Shown in pieces: positions 43,801-51,954 of a DNA stretch of 64,000 nt. Below the pieces are notes generated by a model. The model made no database searches, had not been told where the DNA came from, and was given only the letters and a program-made list of their open reading frames with translations. This stretch comes from Planctomycetota bacterium (GTDB taxonomy: Bacteria > Planctomycetota > UBA8742 > UBA2392). The stretch covers positions 124,001 through 188,000 of the forward strand of contig JACKIE010000005.1 of assembly GCA_020638635.1 (NCBI GenBank). Reading direction: 5' to 3'. Both the position numbers and the translations under genes were made by a program. The stretch's first letter is position 1. Each line of letters opens with the position of its first letter.

Positions 43801-44886
43801 ATGGCGGATGCGAATTGGGTTGAACTGGGTGATGTTGCCGAGCTGCGCGAGCCGGAGTTGCGGGTGGTTGAGGTCGGCAAGCGCAAGTTTGCTTTGTCGT
43901 TCAAGGACGGGCAGTTCGGCCTGATTGACAACGTCTGCAACCATGTCGGCGGGCCGCTGGGCGACGGGCATCTCGACGGCGACTACGTCGTCTGCCCCTG
44001 GCACCAGTGGAAGTTCCACCGCTGCACCGGCCTTGGCGAACCGGGCTTCGAAGAAGACAAGGTCCCCGGCTTCACGCTGAAAGAAGAAGGCGGCAAGCTG
44101 TTCGTTGACCTGAACTCCGGCACCAAACGCCACAAGGTGCCCCACGAGCCCCACCCGCTGGCGCGCAAAATCGAGCGCGGCGACGGCCCCGTGCGCATCG
44201 TTGGCATCTCCACCACCGCCATGGACGAGCGCAACCCGCGCTACTCCACCTCCGACGCCATGCTCGAGGTCGCGCTCGAGCACGCCAAGTCCAGCGGCCT
44301 CGAAACCCGCTACATCCGCCTGAGCGCTTTGAAATTCCGCGCCTGCGAGGGCTACTACTCCAAGGCTGCGCGCGCCTGCACCTGGCCCTGCTCGATCACC
44401 CAGATGGACAGCAAAGACCAGCTCGACCAGGTCTACGAAGCCATCGTGCACTGGGCCGATGTCATCATGGTCGCCACGCCGATCCGCTGGGGCGCCGCCA
44501 GTTCGCTCTACTACAAGATGGTCGAGCGCATGAACTGCATCCAGAACCAGGTGACGATCGCGGACCGGGTAATGCTGCGCAACAAGGTCGCCAGCTTCAT
44601 CATCACCGGCGGCCAGGACAACGTGCAGGGCGTGGCGGGCCAGATGCTGGGCTTTTTCGCTGAAGTAGGCTGCGCCTTCCCGCAGTTCCCGTACGTCGCC
44701 CACACCCGCGGCTGGGATGCCGAGGACATGGCCGAAAACGTCCGCCAGGTCCAGCACAGCGAAAAGCTGCGCGAGGGCGTGCGCGCACTGGTCGATCGCT
44801 CGGCCGCCATGGCGCGAACGCTGCTTGGAACCGAAGCCTGTCAGCCCAAGGTAAACCGCGGCGGCCGCAAAGCCGGCCCGCTGTAG
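43801..44886 (+). CDS. Rieske 2Fe-2S protein fused to a flavodoxin-fold NADPH/FMN reductase
   Basis: 361 residues. Residues 5-110 form a Rieske domain with CNH (Cys46, His48) and CPWH (Cys65, His68), all four ligands present. From about 130 to 340 there is a flavodoxin-like domain: VRIVGISTTAM, IMVATPIRWGAASSLYYKMVERM and FIITGGQDNVQG, as in NAD(P)H-dependent FMN reductases. Extra cysteines (RACEGYYSKAARACTWPC) lie in the flavin domain, reminiscent of iron-sulfur flavoproteins. A self-contained electron-transfer chain (FMN to 2Fe-2S) is inferred; the partner is unknown. Confidence 0.88.
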   Translation: MADANWVELGDVAELREPELRVVEVGKRKFALSFKDGQFGLIDNVCNHVGGPLGDGHLDGDYVVCPWHQWKFHRCTGLGEPGFEEDKVPGFTLKEEGGKLFVDLNSGTKRHKVPHEPHPLARKIERGDGPVRIVGISTTAMDERNPRYSTSDAMLEVALEHAKSSGLETRYIRLSALKFRACEGYYSKAARACTWPCSITQMDSKDQLDQVYEAIVHWADVIMVATPIRWGAASSLYYKMVERMNCIQNQVTIADRVMLRNKVASFIITGGQDNVQGVAGQMLGFFAEVGCAFPQFPYVAHTRGWDAEDMAENVRQVQHSEKLREGVRALVDRSAAMARTLLGTEACQPKVNRGGRKAGPL

Positions 44887-44952
44887 CGTGGGGCGGGCTG
44901 CCAGCCCGCCTGGCTTTTCCGAACTGCGGCAGGCTGGCAGCCTGCCCCACGG
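44887..44952. repeat. GTGGGGC...GCCCCAC palindrome
   Basis: CGTGGGGC (44887-44894) pairs with GCCCCACG (44944-44951); two inner hairpins of GGCTGCCAGCC type. It starts directly after the stop codon of the Rieske gene. A close relative is at 58575-58650. Confidence 0.75.
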
Positions 44953-44970
44953 TTAGCTAGTGTTCCGCCC

Positions 44971-46659
44971 ATGTTCACCGTGTTCACCAGTGTCCTCGGC
45001 GGCGTTGGCCTGTTCCTGCTGGGCATGATCCTGATGACGGACGGCCTGAAAGCCCTGGCCGGCGACGCCCTGCGTTCCATCCTGTCGAAGTACACCACCA
45101 ACCGCTGGTCTGCCGTTGGCGCGGGCGCGGGCCTCACCGCCATCGTTCAATCCTCAAGCGCGACCACGGTCGCGACCATCGGCTTTGTTTCGGCGGGCCT
45201 GCTGCCGTTCAGCAATGCCGTCGGTGTCATCATCGGAGCGAACCTGGGCACCACCAGCACAGGCTGGCTGGTCAGCCTGTTGGGCCTGAAGCTGAACGTG
45301 GGGCAGCTGCTGCTGCCGGTGATCGGCTTCGGCGCGTTCGCCAAGCTGGTGACGCGCGGCCGCCTGGCGCAGATCGGCCAGACCCTGGCGGGCTTCGGCG
45401 TCATCTTCGTCGGCATCGACGTGCTACAGGCCGGCATGAAAGAGCTGGCCACGCAGTTCGACCCTTCCACCTGGCCCGAGGCCACGCTTGGCGGCCGCGC
45501 GTTGCTGGTGCTGATCGGCGTCGCCATGACCGTGGTGATGCAGTCCTCCAGCGCCGCCGTGGCGACCACCCTGGCGGCGCTCTCGGGCGGCACCATCGAC
45601 GTGCAGCAAGCCGCCGCGCTGGTGGTGGGGCAGAACATCGGCACCACGATCACGGCCGGCATCGCCAGCATCGGCGGCAGCGTGTCCGCCAAGCGCACGG
45701 CGCTGGCGCATATCATTTTTAACCTGGTAACGGCGGCCGTGGCATTCGTGATCCTGCCCTGGTTCACGCACGGCATCGAAGAGTTCGCCGAAGACGGGCT
45801 GGGCGGCGATCACGCCTTGACCATCGCGGCCTTCCACACTGCCTTCAACCTGCTGGGCGCCGCGATCTTCCTGCCGGTGCTGCCGCAGTACTCGCGCTTC
45901 ATCGAGCGACGCATCAAGTTGAAAGGCCCGCGCCTGACCCAGCACCTCGACACCAGCCTGCTCAGCGTGCCGGCCGTGGCCGTTGAGGCCGCGCGCAATG
46001 TGCTGAAAGAAATCGCCGCCACGATGTTCGACGACCTGCGCCGCATGCTGGAAGGCGAGCGCAAAATGGCGGCAGGTGGCAGCCTGGAGCAGATCGGCGA
46101 GGCGCTGGCGGAGACTCGCCGCTTCCTGCAGCGCATCCCACCGCCGGAAACCACGGGCTTCGAGTTCCATCGCCAGCTTTCGACCGTGCACGCGCTGGAC
46201 CACCTGGAGCGGCTGGTCGAGGACATGCATGAGCCCGAGTCGCTGACCTCCGTGCGGCGCAACGACAGCCTGCGCAAGGTGGGGGAGGACATGGGCGAAA
46301 TCCTGGCGCTGCTGGCAAAGCAGCTGCGCGACCCGGACGTTGAACCCGAGGCCCAGGTCGCCGAGGCGTTCTCGCACAAACTGGCCGAAGACCGCCGCAC
46401 GGCGCGCCCGGCGATTCTCGAGGCCACGGCCGCCCGGCGCATCGACGCCGAGCAGGCCCTGAAAGAGCTTGCGGCGCAGCGTTGGCTGGACCGGCTGGCA
46501 TATCACATCTGGCGCTCGGCCCATCACCTGCGCGAGATGACGCGCAAGGAGGCCAAGGCCGCGCCTCCGACATCCGCAGACGCTGGCATGCCCACGCGCA
46601 TCCTGAAGCGTGAAGACGTGGAGACACCCGGTGCAAATCCGCCGCCTCCGTCCAACTGA
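44971..46659 (+). CDS. Na/Pi cotransporter family protein (NptA/PhoU-like C-terminus)
   Basis: 562 residues. Two inverted repeats of the family show the QSSSATT and QSSSAAV motifs (about residues 60 and 190), each preceded by membrane segments. The last 200 residues form a PhoU-like helical domain (DTSLLSVPAVAVEAARNVLKEI and beyond). It should import phosphate with sodium at the inner membrane. ATG 44971 follows the palindromic repeat by 18 bp. The AAC(6')-like gene overlaps its 3' end. Confidence 0.92.
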   Translation: MFTVFTSVLGGVGLFLLGMILMTDGLKALAGDALRSILSKYTTNRWSAVGAGAGLTAIVQSSSATTVATIGFVSAGLLPFSNAVGVIIGANLGTTSTGWLVSLLGLKLNVGQLLLPVIGFGAFAKLVTRGRLAQIGQTLAGFGVIFVGIDVLQAGMKELATQFDPSTWPEATLGGRALLVLIGVAMTVVMQSSSAAVATTLAALSGGTIDVQQAAALVVGQNIGTTITAGIASIGGSVSAKRTALAHIIFNLVTAAVAFVILPWFTHGIEEFAEDGLGGDHALTIAAFHTAFNLLGAAIFLPVLPQYSRFIERRIKLKGPRLTQHLDTSLLSVPAVAVEAARNVLKEIAATMFDDLRRMLEGERKMAAGGSLEQIGEALAETRRFLQRIPPPETTGFEFHRQLSTVHALDHLERLVEDMHEPESLTSVRRNDSLRKVGEDMGEILALLAKQLRDPDVEPEAQVAEAFSHKLAEDRRTARPAILEATAARRIDAEQALKELAAQRWLDRLAYHIWRSAHHLREMTRKEAKAAPPTSADAGMPTRILKREDVETPGANPPPPSN

Positions 46660-47080
46660 CCTGGAAGCCTGGGTGCGCATGCGCAACGCCCTGTGGCCCA
46701 ACCACACGGCCGACGAGCTGCGCGCCGACGCCGAGCGCATGCTGGCCGGCGACCCCACACCGTACCTGAAAATCGCCGTCTTCCTGGCCGAGGACGATCA
46801 AGGCCTGTGCGGCTTTCTCGAAGCCAGCCTGCGCGGCAACGCCGAGGGCTGCAGTACCAGCCCGGTCGGCTACATCGAGGGCTGGTACGTGGCGCCTGAC
46901 CTGCGCGGCGAGGGGGTGGGCAAAGCGCTGGTGATCGCGGCCGAGGATTGGGCCCGCGCCCAAGGCTGCAGCGAGATGGGCTCCGACGCGCACGCCGACA
47001 ACGAACCCAGCCGCAGGGCGCACCGCGCGCTCGGCTACAAGGAAAAGCGCCCGGTGGTGCACTTCCACAAGCAGCTCTGA
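46631..47080 (+). CDS. GNAT acetyltransferase, AAC(6')-I-like
   Basis: 149 residues from GTG 46631, with GGAG 9 nt upstream; it overlaps the transporter gene by 29 bp. IRRLRPTDLEAWVRMRNALWP, VGYIEGWYVAPDLRGEGVGKALV, GCSEMGSDAHADNEPSRRAHRALGY and VVHFHKQL follow the aminoglycoside 6'-N-acetyltransferase (AAC(6')-I) pattern. It would acetylate a small amine with acetyl-CoA. Resistance or another acceptor cannot be decided from sequence. Confidence 0.85.
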   Translation: MQIRRLRPTDLEAWVRMRNALWPNHTADELRADAERMLAGDPTPYLKIAVFLAEDDQGLCGFLEASLRGNAEGCSTSPVGYIEGWYVAPDLRGEGVGKALVIAAEDWARAQGCSEMGSDAHADNEPSRRAHRALGYKEKRPVVHFHKQL

Positions 47081-47082
47081 CC

Positions 47083-47110
47083 TTGGCGCGGCCCATAACG
47101 GCGCTATTCT
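47083..47110 (+). promoter_or_regulatory. candidate promoter for the radical SAM gene
   Basis: TTGGCG (47083-47088), 16-bp spacer, TATTCT (47105-47110), 30 bp before the ATG. Confidence 0.45.
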
Positions 47111-47139
47111 TGTGGCCCCTGCTTTCCCCTGCATGAGCC

Positions 47140-48528
47140 ATGGAAATCGGTCTCTTTCAACCTGACGGCCGCTGCAACCCCGCGTACCTGAAGCTGGACC
47201 TGTACTGCAAGGGTCTGCGCATCGATGAGTCGTGCGCGCTGGGTGAGGACGCGCGCGAGATTATCCGCAACAGGGCCGGGCTCGGCAGCGGGCTGGAGGT
47301 TGTGATCGGTGAGGACATGTACACCAACATTCCCGTGGTGGAGTGGTGGGTGCAGAACTCGCCGTACTGGCTGGTGAAACGGGGTCAGGCTCCGCATGCG
47401 GTGCCTGGCCCCGTTTCAGCGGACGCCGGGCCCGCAAAGGGGTCAGGCACCCTGCGGGAGCCAGACCCCATTGCGGGCTACGAAATCTGGCGCGAAAAAC
47501 GCCCCTTCGACTACGACGCCTACGACGCGCTCAAACCCGCCGGCAAAGGCCCCTGGCTGGGCAAGCTGGATCGCGCCAACGCCGAGTTGGTTGACACAGT
47601 GCGCATCCCCGAAGAGCCCAAGTGGTACAAGCAGCGCACCAGCAGCGGCAAGCTGATGCAGCGCATCGGCTGCCTGCAGGGCACCTATCTCGGCATCTAC
47701 TGGGGCCCGCGCTGCCAGAACTGGGGCCCCAACGGCGAGAACGAATACTGCAAGTTCTGCACCGAGGGCCAGAACCTCGGCAGCCAGGAAGAGGTCGACA
47801 AGAGTATTGAAGACGTGGTCGAGACCGTGCTGGCTGCGCGCAAGGAAAGCCGCATCACCTTCGTGCACATCAACACGGGTTTCATCGACAGCAACGACTA
47901 CTGGGGGCTGTTCGAGAAAGTCATGCGCGCGGTGAAAGAGCGCACGGGCCTGCTGCTGGGCCTGCAGGCGCCGCCCGACGCGGACTTCGAGAACTACCGC
48001 AAGTTCAAGCAGCTTGGCGTGAACAACGTGAGCCTGTGCTTTGAGGTGATCGACGAGGAGCTGTTCAAGGAGATCGGCCCCGGCAAGGCGCGCCGCAGCG
48101 GCCTGAAACGCTACCTGGACGCCATCGACTTCTGCGCCAACGACGTGGGCTTTGACACCGTGAACGGTGAGATCATCGCCGGCCTTGAGCCCGTGGAGTC
48201 AAGCATCCGCGCCATTGACTGGATCGTGGACCACGGCGCGATTCCCACGGTGTGTGTGTTCAGGCCGGTGATCGGCGCGGCCTACGGCAAGCGCAAGCCG
48301 CCGCGCGTTGAGGACATGCTACCGGTATTCCAGCACTTCTACCGGCGCTGCATGGAGAAGGGCCTGCCGATTGGCATAGCGCCGAACGTGAAAGTAAGCC
48401 TGATCATGCTGCCCGAAGAGTGCCGCGGCCTGATGCCCAACCCAGCCGCCTGGCCACTGACCAGGGCCAAGCTATGGCTGATGCGAACCATGTTCGGAGC
48501 CTGGTTCAACGCCCGAGTAAAGGTGTAG
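47140..48528 (+). CDS. radical SAM domain protein with internal repeat insertion
   Basis: 462 residues. A probable Fe-S site is CQNWGPNGENEYCKFC (about residues 197-212), a C-X11-C-X2-C spacing unlike the usual CX3CX2C. Downstream IGVNNVSLCFEVIDEELF-like strands and FDTVNGEIIAGLEPVESS suggest a TIM-barrel of radical SAM type. Residues about 81-110 are coded by an inserted pair of palindromic repeats. The gene keeps its frame through them. The product is unknown; homologues of this type occur in natural-product or cofactor pathways (inference). Confidence 0.78.
   Translation: MEIGLFQPDGRCNPAYLKLDLYCKGLRIDESCALGEDAREIIRNRAGLGSGLEVVIGEDMYTNIPVVEWWVQNSPYWLVKRGQAPHAVPGPVSADAGPAKGSGTLREPDPIAGYEIWREKRPFDYDAYDALKPAGKGPWLGKLDRANAELVDTVRIPEEPKWYKQRTSSGKLMQRIGCLQGTYLGIYWGPRCQNWGPNGENEYCKFCTEGQNLGSQEEVDKSIEDVVETVLAARKESRITFVHINTGFIDSNDYWGLFEKVMRAVKERTGLLLGLQAPPDADFENYRKFKQLGVNNVSLCFEVIDEELFKEIGPGKARRSGLKRYLDAIDFCANDVGFDTVNGEIIAGLEPVESSIRAIDWIVDHGAIPTVCVFRPVIGAAYGKRKPPRVEDMLPVFQHFYRRCMEKGLPIGIAPNVKVSLIMLPEECRGLMPNPAAWPLTRAKLWLMRTMFGAWFNARVKV
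47381..47469 (+). repeat. two GGGGTC...GACCC palindromes inserted in frame in a CDS
   Basis: Hairpin one: GGGGTCAGGC (47381-47390) with GCCTGGCCCC (47403-47412). Hairpin two: GGGGTC (47439-47444) with GACCCC (47464-47469). They match the GGGTCTGGC/GTGCCTGACCC consensus of the accA-flanking element. The insert of about 30 codons reads through without a stop. Confidence 0.75.
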
Positions 48529-48593
48529 CGGAGCAGGCAAGTGGCATGCGCTTCCAGACTACGCCAAGGCTACGTCAGGCAGGCCAGCGCATG

Positions 48594-48681
48594 AGTAGTG
48601 CCACGCGCTTCAAGCGCGTGCCCGGCCATGGCCTTGAAGGCCATGGCACCACTCACGGCCTGGAAGGCCTGTGCCACTACT
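48594..48681. repeat. multi-hairpin repeat AGTAGTG...CACTACT overlapping a stop codon
   Basis: Outer arms AGTAGTG (48594) and CACTACT (48675) enclose hairpins CACGCGC/GCGCGTG, GGCCATGGCC/GGCCATGGC and CGGCC/GGCC. The right arm contains the stop codon of the minus-strand gene at 48677. Confidence 0.7.
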
Positions 48682-50062
48682 GGTTTAGCCACTCTTTCAG
48701 TTTTTTGGTCAGCTCTGGGGTTTCGCCTAAGGTCTTTTCGAACTCGCCACTTTCGGCTTTCCAGGCCATGCACCTGGCTGTGAACCGGGCGAAGGCTTCC
48801 CTTAGCCTGTCGTCCTGCCAGGCCATGGCTGTGAACAGGGCGCCTGTTATGTAGGCCTGCAGGTGGCCGATGCTTTCGTCGTAGCTTGCCGCGCCGTTCA
48901 GCTCTTTCAGCCAGTCCTTGCCGTCGAGCACGCTTTGCACGGCCTCGTCGCGAGTGCCGTCCGCCTTCAGGAACTTGCGCTTCAACTGCTCGGCGAGCCT
49001 GCCGTCCCGCGGGTTCAGCGGGTCGATGTAGTACACCGCGGCGGGCACGGCCTCCATCATCCAGCCGTAGGGTGTGGCCTGGCCGCGGTCCCACTGGCCG
49101 GGGAACGCGGCGTGGAAGAAGGCGTGGCAGCTTTCGTGCTGGGCGATGCCGACGGTTTTCTCGAAGCCCTGGGCGCAGTTTTCGGCGTTCACGTGGGCGA
49201 CCTTGTGCAGGTACGAGTACTCGCCGAAGGGCGAGCCCGGCTGCTCCGGCCGCTCGGCCCAGAGCTGGTTGTACTCGGCGTCCTTGGCGATCACCCACAC
49301 CTTCAGGGGCCAGGCGGGCTCGGTGTAGCCTTCCACCAGCAGGTAGCGCGCGCGCATGCATTCAAGCAGCGCGTCCACGCGCTGGCCGATCTCGCAGGCT
49401 TCCGCCAGGGGCAGGTTGGTGCGCAGGCTTACTAAGGTGTACTCCAGCTCGCGTGCCTTGGCCCAGGCGGCGTGGGCATCGTCGCCTTCGTCACCCGCTG
49501 GCTTTGCGTCGCGGTCTAGCGGCTGGGGCGCGTGCGTGGTCCAGCCCCAGTCCCACAGGTGCTTGCCCTCGCTGATCAGCTTGGCGGCGCGCTGTGGTAC
49601 ATACTGATCGTGCTTGGGGCGTTCGACGTAGCCGAGGATTTCCGCGGCCTGCTTGTTCCGGTCATCCAGCTTGAGGGCGCGCAGGGCTTCCCAGCCGGCC
49701 GTGGAGGGCATCCCGGCTTTGCGTGCCTCGGCGGCGAAGGCGGCCCAGTCCTTGGCCAGGGCGGCGGCGGCCTTGCCTGTTTCGGTGTTCCGTCCGGTCT
49801 CGGCGCCGGTTGGCTCGCCGGTCTGCTTGCGGCACTCGGGGAACCAGCGGGCGATCAGCTCGCGCAGGGCCGGGCTGTCGTGCTTCTTCAGCGCGGCCGC
49901 GACGTCCTTGCTGAACTTGTCGCGCGCCTTGGGAGCGGTTTTCTCGATCCACTTCTGCTGGGGCTTGTCCAGGGCCGGCAATTCGGGTTTGGGCGCGGCC
50001 TGACACAGAAGGGCGGTGGCCAGAAGCAGGCCGAGGGCGGCGGGCAGTCGGGTGGTTCTCAT
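48677..50062 (-). CDS. secreted protein with HExxH motif (putative metallopeptidase)
   Basis: 461 residues. Signal peptide with cleavage near CQAAP. From about residue 290 a zincin-like motif HESCHAFFHAAFP (HExxH) is followed by YGWMMEAVPAAVYYID with a Glu that could be the third ligand of a gluzincin, as in DUF1570-type proteins. The N-terminal half is helical with no known domain. It ends EWLNQ at a stop codon lying in a repeat. The start has a weak ribosome site. Peptidase activity is inference. Confidence 0.72.
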   Translation of the reverse strand: MRTTRLPAALGLLLATALLCQAAPKPELPALDKPQQKWIEKTAPKARDKFSKDVAAALKKHDSPALRELIARWFPECRKQTGEPTGAETGRNTETGKAAAALAKDWAAFAAEARKAGMPSTAGWEALRALKLDDRNKQAAEILGYVERPKHDQYVPQRAAKLISEGKHLWDWGWTTHAPQPLDRDAKPAGDEGDDAHAAWAKARELEYTLVSLRTNLPLAEACEIGQRVDALLECMRARYLLVEGYTEPAWPLKVWVIAKDAEYNQLWAERPEQPGSPFGEYSYLHKVAHVNAENCAQGFEKTVGIAQHESCHAFFHAAFPGQWDRGQATPYGWMMEAVPAAVYYIDPLNPRDGRLAEQLKRKFLKADGTRDEAVQSVLDGKDWLKELNGAASYDESIGHLQAYITGALFTAMAWQDDRLREAFARFTARCMAWKAESGEFEKTLGETPELTKKLKEWLNQ

Positions 50063-50209
50063 TACGCGAGCTTACCGAATCCGCGCAGGGGCAAGAAGTG
50101 TCGGCACCGGTCACTGTTGCGGATCTGCAAGCGGCAGGCCGCCGGTCAAGAACGGCAACGGCGGGCCAAGCGGCCCTAAGCCACCTCGTGTCCGTCGATT
50201 AGGCCAATT
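50063..50209. other. non-coding stretch before the candidate RNA
   Basis: No ORF with gene-like composition and no clear hairpin is seen here. The whole gap 50063-50456 holds no gene; its later part holds the RNA element described next. Confidence 0.6.
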
Positions 50210-50238
50210 TTGGCACCGGGGTTCTCATGGGGTATACT
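50210..50238 (+). promoter_or_regulatory. near-consensus sigma-70 promoter
   Basis: TTGGCA (50210-50215), exactly 17 bp, TATACT (50233-50238). The best promoter in the window. Its transcript would start near 50246. Confidence 0.75.
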
Positions 50239-50245
50239 GAGCCAA

Positions 50246-50340
50246 GTTGAGGCGGGCGGGCCTGACGTCCGCCTAACCCCTTTCCCCGCGGACGGGAAAC
50301 GGTAGAGCAAAGAGCGGGGCGCGAGCCCTGCTCTTTCTAT
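50246..50340 (+). ncRNA. candidate structured small RNA or leader
   Basis: About 95 nt from the promoter to a terminator-like hairpin (AAGAGCGGGGC at 50310-50320 with GCCCTGCTCTT at 50325-50335, then TCTAT). Inside, CCGC at 50269-50272 can pair either upstream (AGGCGG 50250-50255 with CCGCCT) or downstream (GTCCGC with GCGGAC 50288-50293), so two exclusive folds exist. No match to known RNA families that I can recall. The MshEN-repeat gene follows at 50457. Confidence 0.5.
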
Positions 50341-50456
50341 TGGTTGGCATCGCGTTTACGGCGTCGATGAGTCCGCGCCCACCGCGCAGCCTTGCAGGCT
50401 CTTCATCCCGCTGGGGTCGTTGGTATCATCGATCCGTCCTGCATTCGGAAGGCGCG

Positions 50457-51137
50457 ATGGCTACCACCAAGGTTGAGGTCCTGTTCGGCAAAATCGCCGT
50501 CAGCTGCGGATTTGTTAATGACGAGCAGTTGGCAAAGGCCGTCGAGGCCCAGGAGAAGGCGCCGGACGGCACCCACCTGGGCAAGATCATGGTGGACCTG
50601 GGCTTCCTCAGCGACGAAGAGCTGATGACCGTGCTCGCCATCCAGCGCGAGAACCGCTCGCGGCTCGAGATGTCGCCCGCAGTGCGCAAGATGGGCATGA
50701 CGCTTGGGCGCCTGGCGATCGAGAAAAGTTACTGCAATGAGCAGCAGGTGCACGAGGCGATCCGCGAGCAAGCCAAGCTTGAGCGTTTCAACCTGTTCTT
50801 CAGGCTTGGTGAGGTGCTGGTAAGCAAGGGCTTCCTGAGTTCCGAGCAGGTCCACGAACTGCTGCAGACCCAGAACATCACGATCCTCGGCTGCCCCTCC
50901 TGCTTCAGCAAGTTCAACGTGCTGAACTGGAAAGAGGGCATGAAGATCCCCTGTCCCAAGTGCGGCAGCCCGGAACTCGAGCGCCCCGTCACGATGCCGG
51001 GCCTCAAGGTCGAGGGCAGCATCGACGAAGGCGACCGCAAGGTGGCGCTGAAGAAAGCCCAGCAGGAAGAAGCCGACAAAGGCCTGCCGGAGTCTCTGAA
51101 GGGCTTGGAAGACGATTTTACACCTCCCAAGCGCTAA
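50457..51137 (+). CDS. MshEN/GspE-N repeat protein with zinc ribbon
   Basis: 226 residues. Four copies of an about 24-residue helical motif (residues 9-32, 40-63, 82-105, 116-139), each like FGKIxxxxGFLxxEQLxxxLxxQ, match the N-terminal MshEN / GspE-N domains of type II secretion and type IV pilus ATPases. MshEN domains bind c-di-GMP. A zinc ribbon follows, with Cys at 146, 149, 166, 169. There is no ATPase domain. It is a stand-alone regulator or adaptor and sits ahead of two pseudopilin genes. GGAAGG precedes ATG 50457. Confidence 0.8.
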   Translation: MATTKVEVLFGKIAVSCGFVNDEQLAKAVEAQEKAPDGTHLGKIMVDLGFLSDEELMTVLAIQRENRSRLEMSPAVRKMGMTLGRLAIEKSYCNEQQVHEAIREQAKLERFNLFFRLGEVLVSKGFLSSEQVHELLQTQNITILGCPSCFSKFNVLNWKEGMKIPCPKCGSPELERPVTMPGLKVEGSIDEGDRKVALKKAQQEEADKGLPESLKGLEDDFTPPKR

Positions 51138-51212
51138 TGCGTAAGATTTTGCGCATGGACGGCTTACGCGCAGTGGCGGGTTTTTCTGACGGTCCCGTCG
51201 TTGTGCGGGTGC

Positions 51213-51241
51213 TTGACTCATCCGAAACCCTGCAGGATACT
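51213..51241 (+). promoter_or_regulatory. candidate promoter for the first pseudopilin
   Basis: TTGACT (51213-51218), 17-bp spacer, GATACT (51236-51241), 66 bp before the start. Confidence 0.55.
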
Positions 51242-51306
51242 GGTGTTGTCGGATACCCTCCACAATAGGGATGGTTTCGTTTTTAACCCATACAAGGGGA
51301 ACAGAA

Positions 51307-51954
51307 TTGAAACGGTATACACGTAGCGGATTTACTCTCGTTGAGCTGATGGTTGTGATTGGCATTCTGGGTCTGCTGGTCGGCATTCTTGCCGTCGCAG
51401 TGATCCCGCGCCTCACCGAAGCCAAGAACAAGCTGGAAGTGAAGCAGGTTGGCGACCTGATGGCAGGCTTCCAGGGCATCGCAGCTGACGATTCCAAGCG
51501 TGGCAAGCTCGGCAAGAAGGGCGTTGCTGAGGCCAAGGGCGAAAAGCTGTACGAAGCGCTGTTCAAGAAACGGCTGCTGGACGATGCCTTGCTCAGCAAG
51601 ATCGTGAGCCTGAACACCAAGACGGACAACAAGGCTGACAAGGCCTGGATTGAAGAAGAGGGCGGCACCATGCCCGCCAACAGCGTCTCCTACACGGCGC
51701 CCAAGGGTGACGACCTGATGAAGGTCATGAGCCTCAAGGGCAAAGGCCGCAAGATTGTTCTGACCTTCAACTCGCGCAACTGGCTCAACTACGAAGACCA
51801 GGGCGCGATCGTGCAGTGGTCGGACGGCGAAACGGCCCAGTACATGAACAAGGAAGAGGCCACCGACGAGCACAACCTTGACGCCGAAACCTGGACGAAC
51901 TCGCCGAGTGAAATCATCGGCGAAAAGGCGCCGTTCGACCGCACCTTCGAGTAG
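51307..51954 (+). CDS. type II pseudopilin / prepilin-like protein 1
   Basis: 215 residues from TTG 51307, with AAGGGGAA upstream. The leader KRYTRSG is followed by FTLVELMVVIGILGLLVGILAV, the prepilin signal with Glu5. Cleavage is expected after Gly. The rest is a globular beta domain with NYEDQG and the shared WSDGE-type element. It looks like a GspG or PilA-type pseudopilin with a longer body than usual. A strong hairpin terminator follows. Confidence 0.88.
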   Translation: MKRYTRSGFTLVELMVVIGILGLLVGILAVAVIPRLTEAKNKLEVKQVGDLMAGFQGIAADDSKRGKLGKKGVAEAKGEKLYEALFKKRLLDDALLSKIVSLNTKTDNKADKAWIEEEGGTMPANSVSYTAPKGDDLMKVMSLKGKGRKIVLTFNSRNWLNYEDQGAIVQWSDGETAQYMNKEEATDEHNLDAETWTNSPSEIIGEKAPFDRTFE

